Positions 1 through 8,573 of a stretch of 64,000 nt of DNA are shown here, piece by piece. Numbering within the stretch: position 1 is the stretch's first letter; each line of letters starts with the position of its first letter. This DNA comes from Fundidesulfovibrio putealis DSM 16056 (GTDB taxonomy: Bacteria; Desulfobacterota; Desulfovibrionia; Desulfovibrionales; Desulfovibrionaceae), in assembly GCF_000429325.1 (NCBI RefSeq), contig NZ_KE386885.1, forward strand, positions 647,958 to 711,957, read 5' to 3'. The translations under genes and the position numbers were made by a program. Under the pieces are notes generated by a model. It did not search any database. It saw only the letters and a program-made list of their open reading frames with translations, and was not told the origin of the DNA.

Positions 1-16
1 GCGCGTTTCATGACGT

Positions 17-1435
17 TTAAAATTGCGCGTAGATGAAAGGTGAGTGGGTCCCTGCGGCCAGTTGCAGCAGGGCGGCGGCCAAAAGCGCCGGAGGCAGCAG
101 GCGCGCAAGAACGGGACGCAGCGCAAGCGTTGCCGCGTCCAGGCGCGAAGCCAGCCAGGGCACGGCAGGGACGCTGCCGATAAGCGCCAGGGCCAGCATG
201 GTCAGCGTGGCGCGGTTCACCCGAACCATCCAGGTGTAGTCGAAGCCCTCCCAGTGGAAGCTGAACAGGGCCTGCATGTAGGCAAGCGCCGAGGTCAGGT
301 CGGCGGCGCGGAAGAACACCCACCCAAGGCCCACGGCCAGCAGGGCGTAGGCGTGGCGGGCCGGTCGCGGCAGGGCGTCCAGCACGCGGCCCACGCGCGT
401 GCGCTCCATGGCCAGGAACAGCCCGTGCCACAGCCCCCAGATCACGAAGCTCCAGCTTGCCCCGTGCCACAGGCCGCACAGCGCGAACACGATCAGCAGG
501 TTGCGCTGCACCTTCCAGGGGGCCACGCGTCCGCCGCCCAGCGGGATGTACAGGTAGTCGCGGAACCAGCTGGAGAGCGTCATGTGCCAGCGCCGCCAGA
601 ACTCGCGCACGGACTGGGCGCTGTAGGGATAGTTGAAGTTCTCGGGCAGATGGTAGCCGAACATGCGTCCAAGGCCTACGGCCATGTCCGTGTAGCCGGA
701 GAAGTCGAAATAGAGCTGGAGCGAATAGCAGACAAGCCCCAGCCAGGCCGTGCCCATGTCCAGCTCGCCTGCGGGCAGCCCGAAGGCCGCGTCAGCCATG
801 GGGCCGAGGGACCCGGCCAGCAGCACCTTCTTGGCCAGTCCCACGCCCAGGCGGGACAGGCCCTCCCGCAGGTCCTCGAGACACGGACGGCCCGGCCCGG
901 AAGCGCTCTGGGGGAACATGTCCTGGATGCGGGCGATGGGACCGGCGGTGATCTTCGGGAAGAAGGCCATGAACAGGCCGAAGCGGACCGGGTTGGTCTC
1001 GGGCGCGGCCTTGTCCCTGGCGATGTCCACCAGATAGGCGATGGCCGAGAAGGTGAAGAAGGAGACGCCAAGCGGCATGCCCGAGGGAGCCAGGGGCCTT
1101 AGTATCTCCAGTGCCGGAGCCGCAGTCTGGGGCAGCTGGGCCAGGGCGAAGAGGTAGTACTTCGACCAGGCCAGAAGCCCAAGGTTGGCGGCCACGCCGA
1201 TCGCCAGCGCCGCACGCCGGGACGCGCCGGAAGATCTCCCGATGCCCAGACCAAGCACCATGTTCATGGCAATGGACGCCGTGAACACAGGCAGCGACGA
1301 CACGTCGCTCAAGGCGTAGAAGAGCAGGCTGGCCGCCAGCAGCAGGAGCGCGCGGAAGCTCGCGGGCGTCATGGCGTTCAGGGCCAGCAGCGCGGGCAGG
1401 AAGGCCAGCAGGAACAGCGGCGAATCGACAGGCAT
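17..1435 (-). CDS. MBOAT family membrane-bound O-acyltransferase (AlgI/DltB-like)
   Basis: A 472-residue polytopic membrane protein of the AlgI/DltB branch of the MBOAT superfamily. The family moves acyl groups across the inner membrane onto extracellular polysaccharide or teichoic acid. Visible landmarks are the FDFSGYTDMA segment near residue 243, the EFWRRWH motif near 278-284, and the CGLWHGASW motif holding the presumed catalytic His near 324. Multiple hydrophobic segments run the whole length. Length is normal for the family. No SGNH/AlgJ partner is adjacent in the visible sequence, and the gene downstream lies off the window edge. A second MBOAT at 36701-38179 shares all these motifs. 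The acceptor substrate cannot be told from sequence. Confidence 0.93.
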   Translation of the reverse strand: MPVDSPLFLLAFLPALLALNAMTPASFRALLLLAASLLFYALSDVSSLPVFTASIAMNMVLGLGIGRSSGASRRAALAIGVAANLGLLAWSKYYLFALAQLPQTAAPALEILRPLAPSGMPLGVSFFTFSAIAYLVDIARDKAAPETNPVRFGLFMAFFPKITAGPIARIQDMFPQSASGPGRPCLEDLREGLSRLGVGLAKKVLLAGSLGPMADAAFGLPAGELDMGTAWLGLVCYSLQLYFDFSGYTDMAVGLGRMFGYHLPENFNYPYSAQSVREFWRRWHMTLSSWFRDYLYIPLGGGRVAPWKVQRNLLIVFALCGLWHGASWSFVIWGLWHGLFLAMERTRVGRVLDALPRPARHAYALLAVGLGWVFFRAADLTSALAYMQALFSFHWEGFDYTWMVRVNRATLTMLALALIGSVPAVPWLASRLDAATLALRPVLARLLPPALLAAALLQLAAGTHSPFIYAQF

Positions 1436-1654
1436 GAGGAGTGGTAATCGGCCAAGCGTTTGGAATCAAGACAAAACGCGTGCGCACCGGGCCCATACAG
1501 CTCCGGAAGCCTGTCGGGGCAGTGCCCGCCGTATGCCTTGGGCTGGCATGCCCGCGCCGCAAGTTCCTGAAAGGCCACGCGCATCAATCATCGCGTCATT
1601 GCCATCCCCAACCCATGTTGCTACAGTTTTTCAAACGCCAGGAGTCACGCGTCC

Positions 1655-2080
1655 ATGCTTCGCTTTCTTATTACCGATGACGACGATGTCACACACGCCT
1701 TCCTGCGCCACGTTCTGGTGGGGCTGGGGGACGTGGGGCACGCCTTTTCCGGCGTCGAGTCGGTGGAGCGCTGCCGCGACGCCCTGAAGCGGGGCACGCC
1801 CTTCACCTGCCTGTTCATGGATGTGCTGATGCCCGGCATGAACGGCCTGGAGGCCGTGCGCCGGATCCGCCAGCTGTACGCCGAGGAGGGGGTGCCCGCT
1901 CCCCTGTGCGTCCTGGTCAGCTGCGTGTCCTATGCGGAATGCCTCGCGGGGGGCTTGGTCCCCGGCTCCGTGGACCGCTACATCGCCAAGCCTTTCGAGC
2001 TTCACACAGTCCTCACCGTCCTGGCCGAGTTGGGCATTGGACAGGCTCCAGTCCGGGCGGCGGGCGAGGGCTTCTGGTGA
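1655..2080 (+). CDS. Single-domain response regulator (CheY-like receiver)
   Basis: 141 residues forming one receiver domain and nothing else. The acidic pocket is TDDDD at residues 7-11, the phospho-acceptor is Asp56 in FMDVLMPGMNG, a Ser sits in the VLVSC switch position, and the invariant Lys is in YIAKPFE. With no output domain it must act by protein-protein contact, like CheY or Spo0F. AGGAG lies upstream of the ATG. The stop codon overlaps the GTG start of the MerR gene, so the two are translationally coupled. No histidine kinase is nearby, so the signal is unknown. Confidence 0.9.
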   Translation: MLRFLITDDDDVTHAFLRHVLVGLGDVGHAFSGVESVERCRDALKRGTPFTCLFMDVLMPGMNGLEAVRRIRQLYAEEGVPAPLCVLVSCVSYAECLAGGLVPGSVDRYIAKPFELHTVLTVLAELGIGQAPVRAAGEGFW

Positions 2081-2397
2081 AAAACGACAAGCCACAGAAG
2101 ACGTACAAAATAGGCCAGATCGCAGCTCTTTTGGGACTCAAGCCCTTCGTGCTGCGTTTCTGGGAGACGGAATTCCCCGCGCTCAAGCCGATCCGCACCC
2201 CTAAAGGCCAGCGTCTCTACACCGAGGACCACCTGCGTCTGCTCAAATCCATCCAGCACCTGATGCACACCGAAGGCATGACTCTTGAAGGAGCACGCCG
2301 AAAGCTTGCCGAGCACAAACGCCAGAACGAGTTGAAAACCCTGGTGCGGCGCGAGCTTGAGGAAATCAGGCACCTGCTGAGTTCGGAGGATGTTTGA
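2077..2397 (+). CDS. MerR family transcriptional regulator
   Basis: 106 residues. A winged-helix MerR DNA-binding domain covers roughly residues 8-80 (YKIGQIAALLGL, then VLRFWETEFPALKP and RLYTEDHLRLL), followed by a short charged helix. There is no ligand-binding or Cys-rich metal domain, so this is the minimal MerR type seen with heat-shock or developmental regulators. I chose the GTG at 2077 because it follows GGCGAGGG and overlaps the preceding stop by three bases; a longer open frame upstream lies inside the response regulator gene and does not look like protein. The stop overlaps the start of the next gene (TGATG), suggesting one transcript with the exported-protein cluster. Confidence 0.88.
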   Translation: MKNDKPQKTYKIGQIAALLGLKPFVLRFWETEFPALKPIRTPKGQRLYTEDHLRLLKSIQHLMHTEGMTLEGARRKLAEHKRQNELKTLVRRELEEIRHLLSSEDV

Positions 2398-3113
2398 TGA
2401 AAGCCGCACGATATGTCGTAATTTTCATGATTTTGGTCTGGGCCGCCGTCCAGGCGCTGGCCGACACCCCCAAGCCCGCCGGAACCATCGACGAACTGGT
2501 GGGGCAGGCCGAGGCCAGGTCCGGCCAGGACGCCCCGCGCAAGCTGGCCAAGGGCGCGCCCGTGTTCGCCAAGGACGTGATCTCCACGCCCACGGACAAG
2601 GACAAGGCCCGCGTGGCCTTCACGGACGGCTCCGCCCTGGAGATCGGGCCGCAGTCCATGGTGGCGCTCAAGGACTTCGCCTTCGACGAGGCCAACAAGG
2701 ACAACTCCCGCCAGAACATCGCCATGGGCAAGGGAGTGTTCCGTTTCATCACCGGCAAGGTAGTGGCCCAGAACCCGGACAACCTGAAGATCGAGAGTCC
2801 GCTGTCGGTCATCGGCATCCGGGGCACCACCACGGACCACTGGATAAAGGTGAAGCCGTCCGCTCCGGGAGAGGTGGAGGCCGAGCTGCACGCGCTGCGC
2901 GAGACCAAGACCCAGAGCGAAGTGATCGTCGAGGCCGAAGGGCAGAAGCTGGTGCTGAACAAGCCCGATCAGGTGGCCTGGGTGCGCCCCAACCTGCCTG
3001 GAGCGGTGCGCTCGCTGACCGACGACGAGAAGCAGACCTTCGGCAGGACGCCGGTTACCCGCGCGCCCTTCGACCCGCCCGCCCGGTCCAGCTTCATCGG
3101 CGGGGCCAATTGA
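2397..3113 (+). CDS. FecR-domain exported protein
   Basis: 238 residues. An N-terminal signal peptide ends near ALA-D at about residue 22, then a FecR-type domain includes the segments RVAFTDGSALEIGPQS and SPLSVIGIRGTTTDHW typical of that beta-rich periplasmic family. FecR domains in non-siderophore settings are often found in surface or secreted proteins and probably bind polymer or protein partners. GGAGG precedes the ATG. The start overlaps the MerR stop by one base, so it is the first exported product of the cluster. No membrane anchor follows the signal peptide. The exact role is unknown; the domain call is firm. Confidence 0.85.
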   Translation: MKAARYVVIFMILVWAAVQALADTPKPAGTIDELVGQAEARSGQDAPRKLAKGAPVFAKDVISTPTDKDKARVAFTDGSALEIGPQSMVALKDFAFDEANKDNSRQNIAMGKGVFRFITGKVVAQNPDNLKIESPLSVIGIRGTTTDHWIKVKPSAPGEVEAELHALRETKTQSEVIVEAEGQKLVLNKPDQVAWVRPNLPGAVRSLTDDEKQTFGRTPVTRAPFDPPARSSFIGGAN

Positions 3114-3138
3114 CACCTCCCCGGGCAGGCAATAGTAT
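3110..3138 (+). promoter_or_regulatory. Sigma-70-type promoter for the exported-protein cluster
   Basis: TTGACA at 3110-3115, a 17-nt spacer, and TAGTAT at 3133-3138 (4 of 6 to consensus). The -35 box overlaps the fecR-like stop codon. Transcription would start near 3145, giving a short leader before the ATG at 3177. This implies the genes from 3177 onward can be expressed separately from the regulator genes. Confidence 0.6.
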
Positions 3139-3176
3139 AAAAACATAGGAAAAGCCGGGACAAAGGACACGCACAC

Positions 3177-3815
3177 ATGAACATTGCGGCTCTCTTTCTG
3201 GCGTTTGTTCTCGCCCTGCCCGCCACCGTCTGGGGCTTCAGCTTCACCGAGGAGACCCAGAAGGACTCCTCGGCCCGTCAGGCCAAGGCGTCCACGGCCC
3301 GCGCCCAGCTTTCCGAGCCCTGCCGCGCCAAGATCAAGGGGCAGCGAATCGCCCTGATGATCGCAGAGCGCCACCAGGGCATCACCAGCGTGAACGCCTC
3401 CAACCAGGGCGACCTGTTCCACCTGCTGAATTCGCGCCTCCAGGGCGTGGGGCTGTCCACCATCACCCAGGGCGAGATCAACGCCCGCGTGGCCAGGGCC
3501 GAGGCCGAGGCCATCCTGAACAACGACCCCGACGCCGCCCTGGCCGCATCGAAGAAGCTGGGTGCGTCCTTCTTCCTGAAAGGCATCATCTCCGCGCGTT
3601 CCGGGGCCAACAAGATGGTGCGCGCCAACGAGGTCACCGTGGACATCAACCTGACCCTCTCCGACGGTTCGGGCCGGGTGATCTCCCAGGTGCGGGCCAC
3701 GGGCCAGTCCTGGGCGGGGTCCGACGTCATCGGCGCGGCCATGTCCGTGCTGGAGGACGAGGCCGACTCCCTGGTGGCGCGGCTCTATTCCGATTTCTGC
3801 GCACGGGGCAAATAG
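3177..3815 (+). CDS. Exported protein with CsgG/TolB-N-like fold
   Basis: 212 residues with a signal peptide of about 20 residues. The mature part follows the pattern of CsgG and TolB N-terminal domains: a beta strand (QRIALMIAE), a helix with LLNSRLQGVGL, an E-rich helix, then LGASFFLKGIIS and a strand pair around VTVDINLTLSDGSGRVISQ. These folds usually occur in envelope assembly factors. It has no lipobox, so it is probably periplasmic. It sits between the FecR-like and FlgT-like genes with 62- and 44-nt gaps. The fold assignment is pattern-based inference; annotation as a plain hypothetical would also be defensible. Confidence 0.75.
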   Translation: MNIAALFLAFVLALPATVWGFSFTEETQKDSSARQAKASTARAQLSEPCRAKIKGQRIALMIAERHQGITSVNASNQGDLFHLLNSRLQGVGLSTITQGEINARVARAEAEAILNNDPDAALAASKKLGASFFLKGIISARSGANKMVRANEVTVDINLTLSDGSGRVISQVRATGQSWAGSDVIGAAMSVLEDEADSLVARLYSDFCARGK

Positions 3816-3859
3816 CCCCGCGGCATTTCCGGCCAAACGTCAGCATAAGGATCATTCCC

Positions 3860-5278
3860 ATGAAGACCTTGCGTCCTCTGCTTCTCCTCCTGGCGCTCCT
3901 CGCCTGCGCCCAGGCCGTCCAGGCCGCCGAATCGAAAACCATGGTGGTCACGGCCGAGGGTCTGGCCGACCCCAACGCCGACACCTACAAGCGCGACAAG
4001 GGCCTCCTGGTGGACGACCTGCGCGCCGACGCCAAGCGCCAGATCCTGGAGAAGGCCGTGGGCTCCTACGTGGAGACCTCGACGCTCATGCAGAACTACA
4101 CCCTGATCCACGACAAGGTGCTCTCTCGCGCCCAGGGCCTCATCAAGCGCGTCATCAAGGAGAGCCCCCCCTGGGTGGGCGAGGACGGCTTCGCACACAT
4201 GCTCATGACCGCCGAGGTCTACGTGGGCGACGTGAAGTCCGCCCTGACCGAGATGGGCCGCATGGAGCGCGTGAGCCTGCTCAAGGACCTGGGCAACCCC
4301 CGCATCTCCGTGGTCATCAACATCCGCGACGCAGAGCGCGGCGCGGACATCAAGCCCGAGCGCTCGGCCATTGCCGAGAACATCCTCAAGGAGCGCATCA
4401 AGAGCTTCGGCTACCGGGTGTGGAGCGAGGAGCAGTCCACAAGGCTCAAGACCGAGCTCATGGAAACCAGCCAGCTGGCCGGGCAGACCGAGGCCACCAT
4501 CTCCGCCTCCCAGGTGAAGGCCGCAGATTTCGCCGTCGTCGGCGAAGCCAAGTTCAAGACCGTCTCTGCCAAGCTCCAGGCTTCGGGGCTGGAGGTGAAG
4601 AAGTACGTGCTCACCTCCTGGAGCGTGAAGTGCGTGGACAACCACACCGGCGAGGAGATCTACTACAACAACCAGATCCCCAAGAAGCAGAGCTGGGCCG
4701 ACGAGGACCAGGCCATCGAGGAGATCGGGCGCATGATCGGCGCGGAGTTCTCCAAGGAGTTCTTCGAGGAGCACCTCCAGGCCCCGGCCAAGACCTACCA
4801 GCTCCAGGTGCTGGGCCTGCCCAGCTATGACGCCGGGCAGCTGCTCAAGAAGGAGTTCATCGGGCTGCGCCCCGTGCTGAACATCGACTTCCGTGATTTC
4901 GACCGCTCCGGCCTTTCGCTCTACGAGGTGGAGTTCGTGGGCACGCGCGCAAACTTCAACCAGCTTTTGAACACGGGCATCCTTGGGCCGCTGAACGCCA
5001 AGTTCGGCGAGGAGGCCTTCACCCTGGAATCGTCCCACGGCAACACCGTGCGGGTGGCCTTCCGCTCACGCCTGAAGGCAGAGGACTTCATGGCAAAGTT
5101 CCAGGGCCGGGTCCCGGCCAGTCTGGCCACTGCCTCGCCCGAGCGCATCCGCGAAGTGGTGAAGACCGAGGAGACCCTGAAGAAGGTCTCCGAGGTGGCC
5201 CCGGACGCGGCCAAGCGCGTGGGCGAGCAGGGCCTGCTGAAGTCCGACAAGGCTCTGGACGCGGTGAAAAATTTCTAG
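3860..5278 (+). CDS. FlgT-like / LPP20-domain periplasmic protein
   Basis: 472 residues with a signal peptide ending near AQAVQAA (about residue 23). Residues 50-125 match the FlgT N-terminal / LPP20 pattern: DAKRQILEKAVGSYVETST, then KVLSRAQGLIKRV and a hydrophobic strand AHMLMTAEVYVG. A middle TolB-like region follows (RISVVINIRDAERG, then AIAENILKERIKSFGYRV). In Vibrio, FlgT with FlgO and FlgP forms the H-ring of the flagellar basal body. No flagellar gene lies near here, so a flagellar job is not implied. The C-terminal third is unassigned. Best read as a scaffold subunit of an envelope structure. Confidence 0.78.
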   Translation: MKTLRPLLLLLALLACAQAVQAAESKTMVVTAEGLADPNADTYKRDKGLLVDDLRADAKRQILEKAVGSYVETSTLMQNYTLIHDKVLSRAQGLIKRVIKESPPWVGEDGFAHMLMTAEVYVGDVKSALTEMGRMERVSLLKDLGNPRISVVINIRDAERGADIKPERSAIAENILKERIKSFGYRVWSEEQSTRLKTELMETSQLAGQTEATISASQVKAADFAVVGEAKFKTVSAKLQASGLEVKKYVLTSWSVKCVDNHTGEEIYYNNQIPKKQSWADEDQAIEEIGRMIGAEFSKEFFEEHLQAPAKTYQLQVLGLPSYDAGQLLKKEFIGLRPVLNIDFRDFDRSGLSLYEVEFVGTRANFNQLLNTGILGPLNAKFGEEAFTLESSHGNTVRVAFRSRLKAEDFMAKFQGRVPASLATASPERIREVVKTEETLKKVSEVAPDAAKRVGEQGLLKSDKALDAVKNF

Positions 5279-5357
5279 CCGTAAGTCCTGAAATTTGTCA
5301 TTTTATACCAAAATGAGGTGTTTTATTTGGGGTTGAAAATGGGGCCTCCGGGCAGGT

Positions 5358-5380
5358 GGGAGATGTACGAGACATCTCCC
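5358..5380 (+). promoter_or_regulatory. Perfect 9-bp hairpin in the leader of the CsgG-like gene
   Basis: GGGAGATGT and ACATCTCCC flank a 5-nt loop in the 139-nt gap before 5418. No T-run follows, so it is not a standard terminator. It may stabilise or process the mRNA. The gap upstream (5290-5340) is A/T-rich compared with the surroundings and could carry a promoter, but no clean box pair is visible. Confidence 0.4.
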
Positions 5381-5417
5381 GGCGTCCCCCAACGAGGGTA
5401 AAGGGAGGAGGAGAGGC

Positions 5418-6188
5418 ATGGTCATGAGACACACGGGGATGCTTTTCGTATTGCTGGCCGCCCTGCTGGCTGCGGGTTGCCAGTCTGCTTCGCAGCAGGC
5501 CAACAAGGAGGCGGACGCCGCCATGTACCAACCGGTGGAGTACGCCAACGCGTCCAAACCCGGCCCCCAGGTGGTGGTGATTCCAGGCGCGGTGAAGTCG
5601 CAGAACGCCACCTTCGCCCAGAAATACGGGCCGAACAACATCGCTGATTTCGCGGAGATCGAACTGGGCAAGGCCAACTTCCAGGTGCTCGAGCGCCAGG
5701 ATCTGGGCTCCATGCTCCAGGAGATCGAGGTGGCCGCCAACCTGGGCGACGCCCAGACCCTCAAGAAGTTCAAGAAAGGCAAGATGCAGGCCACCAACTG
5801 GCTCATCCGCTTCGACATCATCAAGGCCGAGCAGGTGGCCCAGGTTGAGAAGAAGTTCGACGGCACGTACCTGGGCATCATCACCGGCGCGGCGGTGGGC
5901 ACCGCCACGGACAGCTGGGGCGCTGGCGCGGCCAGCGGCGCGGCCGTGGCCTCGGTCAAGTCCGAGGAGGCCAGCGGCGTGTGGATCATCGGCATGCGCT
6001 TCAAGGTGCTCGACGCCAACACCGGCGAGCAGAAGGCCACCGACTACTTCGAGGACAAGATGGAGATCAACTCCAAGGGCGGCGGCGCGCTCGGCTACAC
6101 CGAGAAGAAGACCACCGGCACCAGTCTGGACACCATGGTCCAGCGGCTTGTGCAGAAGTCCGTGCAGAAAATCGACGCAATGAAATAA
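5418..6188 (+). CDS. CsgG-family lipoprotein
   Basis: 256 residues. The signal sequence ends in the lipobox LLAAGC with the lipidated Cys at 21. The body has the CsgG signature FQVLERQDLGSMLQE, then a Gly/Ala-rich membrane-inserting stretch (GIITGAAVGTAT..GAGAASGAA) and the strand pair MRFKVLDANTGEQKATDYFED. In curli systems CsgG makes the outer-membrane pore, with hydrophobic loops in the position occupied here by the Gly/Ala stretch. No csgA, csgB, csgE or csgF is present. GGAGGAGAGG precedes the start; the second ATG two codons later is equally possible. A pore or outer-membrane scaffold role is inferred. Confidence 0.82.
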   Translation: MVMRHTGMLFVLLAALLAAGCQSASQQANKEADAAMYQPVEYANASKPGPQVVVIPGAVKSQNATFAQKYGPNNIADFAEIELGKANFQVLERQDLGSMLQEIEVAANLGDAQTLKKFKKGKMQATNWLIRFDIIKAEQVAQVEKKFDGTYLGIITGAAVGTATDSWGAGAASGAAVASVKSEEASGVWIIGMRFKVLDANTGEQKATDYFEDKMEINSKGGGALGYTEKKTTGTSLDTMVQRLVQKSVQKIDAMK

Positions 6189-6203
6189 CCGGAGGCAACA
6201 CAC

Positions 6204-6833
6204 ATGCGCCGCGCTACTTCACTCATCCTCGTCTGTCTGTGTCTGGCTCTGGCCGCCGGCTGCGCCAAGAAAGCCCCCCCGATGGAACCCACGGCCCAGG
6301 AGTTCTTCGACTCCGGCATGCGCTACTTCAACCAGGAAAACTACACCATGGCCCTCTCCGAGTTCGAGATGGCCGTGTCCAAGAGCCCCAGCTTCGTGGA
6401 CGCCAACTACTACGTGGGCCTGTCCGCCTGGAAGCTCAACATGATCGACAAGTCCAAGCGGGCCTTCATCGCCACCCTGAACCTGAACCCCAACCACGTT
6501 CAGGCCCGCGAGTCGCTGGGCATCCTCTCCTACAACATCTCGGACTTCACCGAGGCCAAGCGCCATCTTGAGGCCGCGCGCAACCTGAACTCCATCAACC
6601 CCCAGGTGTACTACTGCCTGGGCAAGATCTACGTGATGGAAGGCCGCTGCCCCGAGGCCCTGGAAGTGTTCCAGAAGGGTCTGGTGGTTGATTCCACCTA
6701 CCTGCCCCTGAAGACCGAGTTCGAAAACGCCAAGCGCACCTGCGGCAAGGGCGGCGGCACCAAGGCCCCGCCGGTGATCTACGAGAAGAAGTTCCGTGGC
6801 GGCGGCAAGGCCATCGACCCCAGCGACTTCTAA
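6204..6833 (+). CDS. TPR-repeat lipoprotein
   Basis: 209 residues. The lipobox LALAAGC puts the lipid-modified Cys at 20. Several tetratricopeptide repeats follow: FDSGMRYFNQENYTMALSEFEMAV, ANYYVGLSAWKLNMIDKSKRAF, ARESLGILSYNISDFTEAKRHL and YYCLGKIYVMEGRCPEALEVF. TPR lipoproteins of this size (PilF, BamD, NlpI types) hold together outer-membrane assemblies. It starts 15 nt after the CsgG-like gene with GGAGG, so it is cotranscribed and likely a partner of the same complex. The tail is Gly/Lys-rich and probably flexible. Confidence 0.85.
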   Translation: MRRATSLILVCLCLALAAGCAKKAPPMEPTAQEFFDSGMRYFNQENYTMALSEFEMAVSKSPSFVDANYYVGLSAWKLNMIDKSKRAFIATLNLNPNHVQARESLGILSYNISDFTEAKRHLEAARNLNSINPQVYYCLGKIYVMEGRCPEALEVFQKGLVVDSTYLPLKTEFENAKRTCGKGGGTKAPPVIYEKKFRGGGKAIDPSDF

Positions 6834-6834
6834 A

Positions 6835-7338
6835 ATGAGACGCATCCTCCTGGCGGCCGGGGCTCTGGCCCTGGCCGCCGTTCTCACCCAGGCAGGGGCC
6901 GCCACTGCGCAGACCTCCGGCACCGCCAGGGTCCCGCTGCCTCCGGCCAAGGCGCAGGGTGGCAACAAGGCCCTGATGGATGACTGGGTGCGCAAGAAGC
7001 AGGCCCTACGCGACCAGGTCTACGAGGACCTGCGCCGCAAGGGGCTCATCCCCAAGGACGGCACCGTGACCTTTGACGCGCGCGTGAAGCCCGACCCCAA
7101 AAATCCCGGCAAGGTCACGGTGAAGATCGAATCCATGACCATCACCGAGCGGCCCAAGGGCCAGGGCCAGTCCCAGGGGGGCGCTTTCCCGCAGACCAAG
7201 AACGATCCCATCTTCGGAGCGCGCACGCCAAACGGCCAGACCCAGGCCGTGGAAGCGGCCATCCCCATCGGGGGCGGAACCATGCGCGAGACAATTACCA
7301 TTGTCGGTGGAAAACCCCAGGAACAGGCCAGACCCTGA
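6835..7338 (+). CDS. Small exported protein of unknown function
   Basis: 167 residues with a cleavable signal peptide (about 1-26, ending ATAQ). The mature part is polar and Pro/Gly/Lys-rich, with one likely helix (LMDDWVRKKQALRDQVYEDLRRKG) and a strand-forming segment (KVTVKIESMTI). I recognise no domain. The ATG at 6835 lies one base after the upstream TAA with no clear ribosome-binding site of its own, so translation probably depends on coupling. Its end overlaps the region just before the next gene's GAGGAG. Confidence 0.7.
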   Translation: MRRILLAAGALALAAVLTQAGAATAQTSGTARVPLPPAKAQGGNKALMDDWVRKKQALRDQVYEDLRRKGLIPKDGTVTFDARVKPDPKNPGKVTVKIESMTITERPKGQGQSQGGAFPQTKNDPIFGARTPNGQTQAVEAAIPIGGGTMRETITIVGGKPQEQARP

Positions 7339-7363
7339 TTTCCGGGCGCACGAGGAGCAGACC

Positions 7364-8248
7364 ATGCCCCGATCCCGCCATGCCGCAATAGCCGTATCCG
7401 TGCTGCTTTCCGTGTTGGTGACCGCCCTGTGCGCCCATGCCCAGGGCAACCGCCAGCTTATGAGCGAAAAGATGGCCCGCCAGGACATGAAGCGCCAGAT
7501 CGTGGAATCGGTCATCGGCTTCAAGGTCAAGAGCGAGTCCGAGTTCGGCCTCACCGAGGACGCCCAGTACCGCGTGGACACCAAGGCCGCCGCCCTCATC
7601 AAGGGCATCAAGGTGGACAAGATGATCTACGACCGCGACAAGGACGTGGCCCTGTGCATCGGGCACATTGAGCTTGGCCGCGTGCGCAACATCGTGGGCG
7701 AGCGCGTGGAGTTCAAGAACGTGGTGGTGCAGGGCTTCGGCTTCGGCTCCATGACCGAGACCTCCAGGCCGCCGCTTCGCGCTCTTCGAGCCGCCATGCT
7801 GAACGCCTACGACGAGATGGCTGCGCTCCTGGTTGGCGAGAAGATCCTCAGCCGCTCCGGCGCGGAGAATTTCATCTTGACCAAGGACTCCAACCGCTCC
7901 AAGGTCTGCGCGGCCATCTTCGGCGCCTACGTGCCAAACCCCGACGTCAACTCGGCCAATCGCGGCTGGGGCTGGGACGAGACCGGCAACGGCTTCGTGC
8001 GCCTGGCCCTGGACGTGAGAAAGGCCCGCGACATCATGGGCAACCTGATCGTGTACACTGGCGGCGAGAACATCCTGGAAGTGCTAGGACGCGGCGCGCA
8101 GAAGGACGAGCTTTCGCCCCAGACGCCCGACGGCGGGCCGTCGATGATCCGCCCCGGCGCGCCCAAGACGCAGTATCAGCCCCTGGACGTGCCCATCGGG
8201 CAGCCCAAGCCCCAGGGCCAGGAGGTCATCGGCAAGCCCGCGCAATAA
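7364..8248 (+). CDS. LPP20-like exported protein, paralogue 1
   Basis: 294 residues with a signal peptide ending AHA-Q near residue 27. Residues 35-110 follow the LPP20 pattern (DMKRQIVESVIGFKVKSESEFGL, then AALIKGIKVDKMIYDRDKDVALCIGHIEL). Conserved blocks ALRAAMLNAYDEMAALLVGEKILS and NRGWGWDETGNGFV are shared almost word for word with the gene at 8574-9443. The tail is Pro/Gln-rich and disordered. The start at 7364 is preceded by GAGGAG; an upstream in-frame extension lacks a signal peptide and overlaps the preceding gene. Function unknown; LPP20 proteins are typically outer-membrane or periplasmic structural parts. Confidence 0.8.
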   Translation: MPRSRHAAIAVSVLLSVLVTALCAHAQGNRQLMSEKMARQDMKRQIVESVIGFKVKSESEFGLTEDAQYRVDTKAAALIKGIKVDKMIYDRDKDVALCIGHIELGRVRNIVGERVEFKNVVVQGFGFGSMTETSRPPLRALRAAMLNAYDEMAALLVGEKILSRSGAENFILTKDSNRSKVCAAIFGAYVPNPDVNSANRGWGWDETGNGFVRLALDVRKARDIMGNLIVYTGGENILEVLGRGAQKDELSPQTPDGGPSMIRPGAPKTQYQPLDVPIGQPKPQGQEVIGKPAQ

Positions 8249-8299
8249 GATGGCCTGGAAGTTGCTTTATATTCATCAGGAAGGCCATGGAGACTGGAA

Positions 8300-8554
8300 A
8301 TGACGAAATATCATAAATTTACCCCCGCCGTGCTGGCAGCTCTTCTGATGTGCGCCACGGCCGGGCAGGCCGGGACGCTGGACGAGGCCTTCGCGCCGCG
8401 CCCGGTGCCGGGGCTGACGCTCGCGTCCCTGGAGGTTCCGGTCCAGCCCGCGCTGAAGGCCGCACCGGCCCCGGTTCAGGAACTGGCCGCGCCAGCGGCG
8501 CCGGAGCCGGAGAAGGGTTTCTGGGACCGCACCCGTGAGTTTTTCGGATTCTAA
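8300..8554 (+). CDS. Small exported Pro/Ala-rich protein
   Basis: 84 residues with a signal peptide (about 1-23, ending GQA-G). The mature part is short, Pro/Ala-rich and probably disordered, ending in the aromatic patch KGFWDRTREFFGF, which could be an amphipathic docking helix. GGAG lies 8 nt before the ATG. It sits between two paralogous LPP20-like genes, so it may be a small partner of that duplicated unit. No family recognised. Confidence 0.6.
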   Translation: MTKYHKFTPAVLAALLMCATAGQAGTLDEAFAPRPVPGLTLASLEVPVQPALKAAPAPVQELAAPAAPEPEKGFWDRTREFFGF

Positions 8555-8573
8555 CCATCGGAGGACGAGTTTC

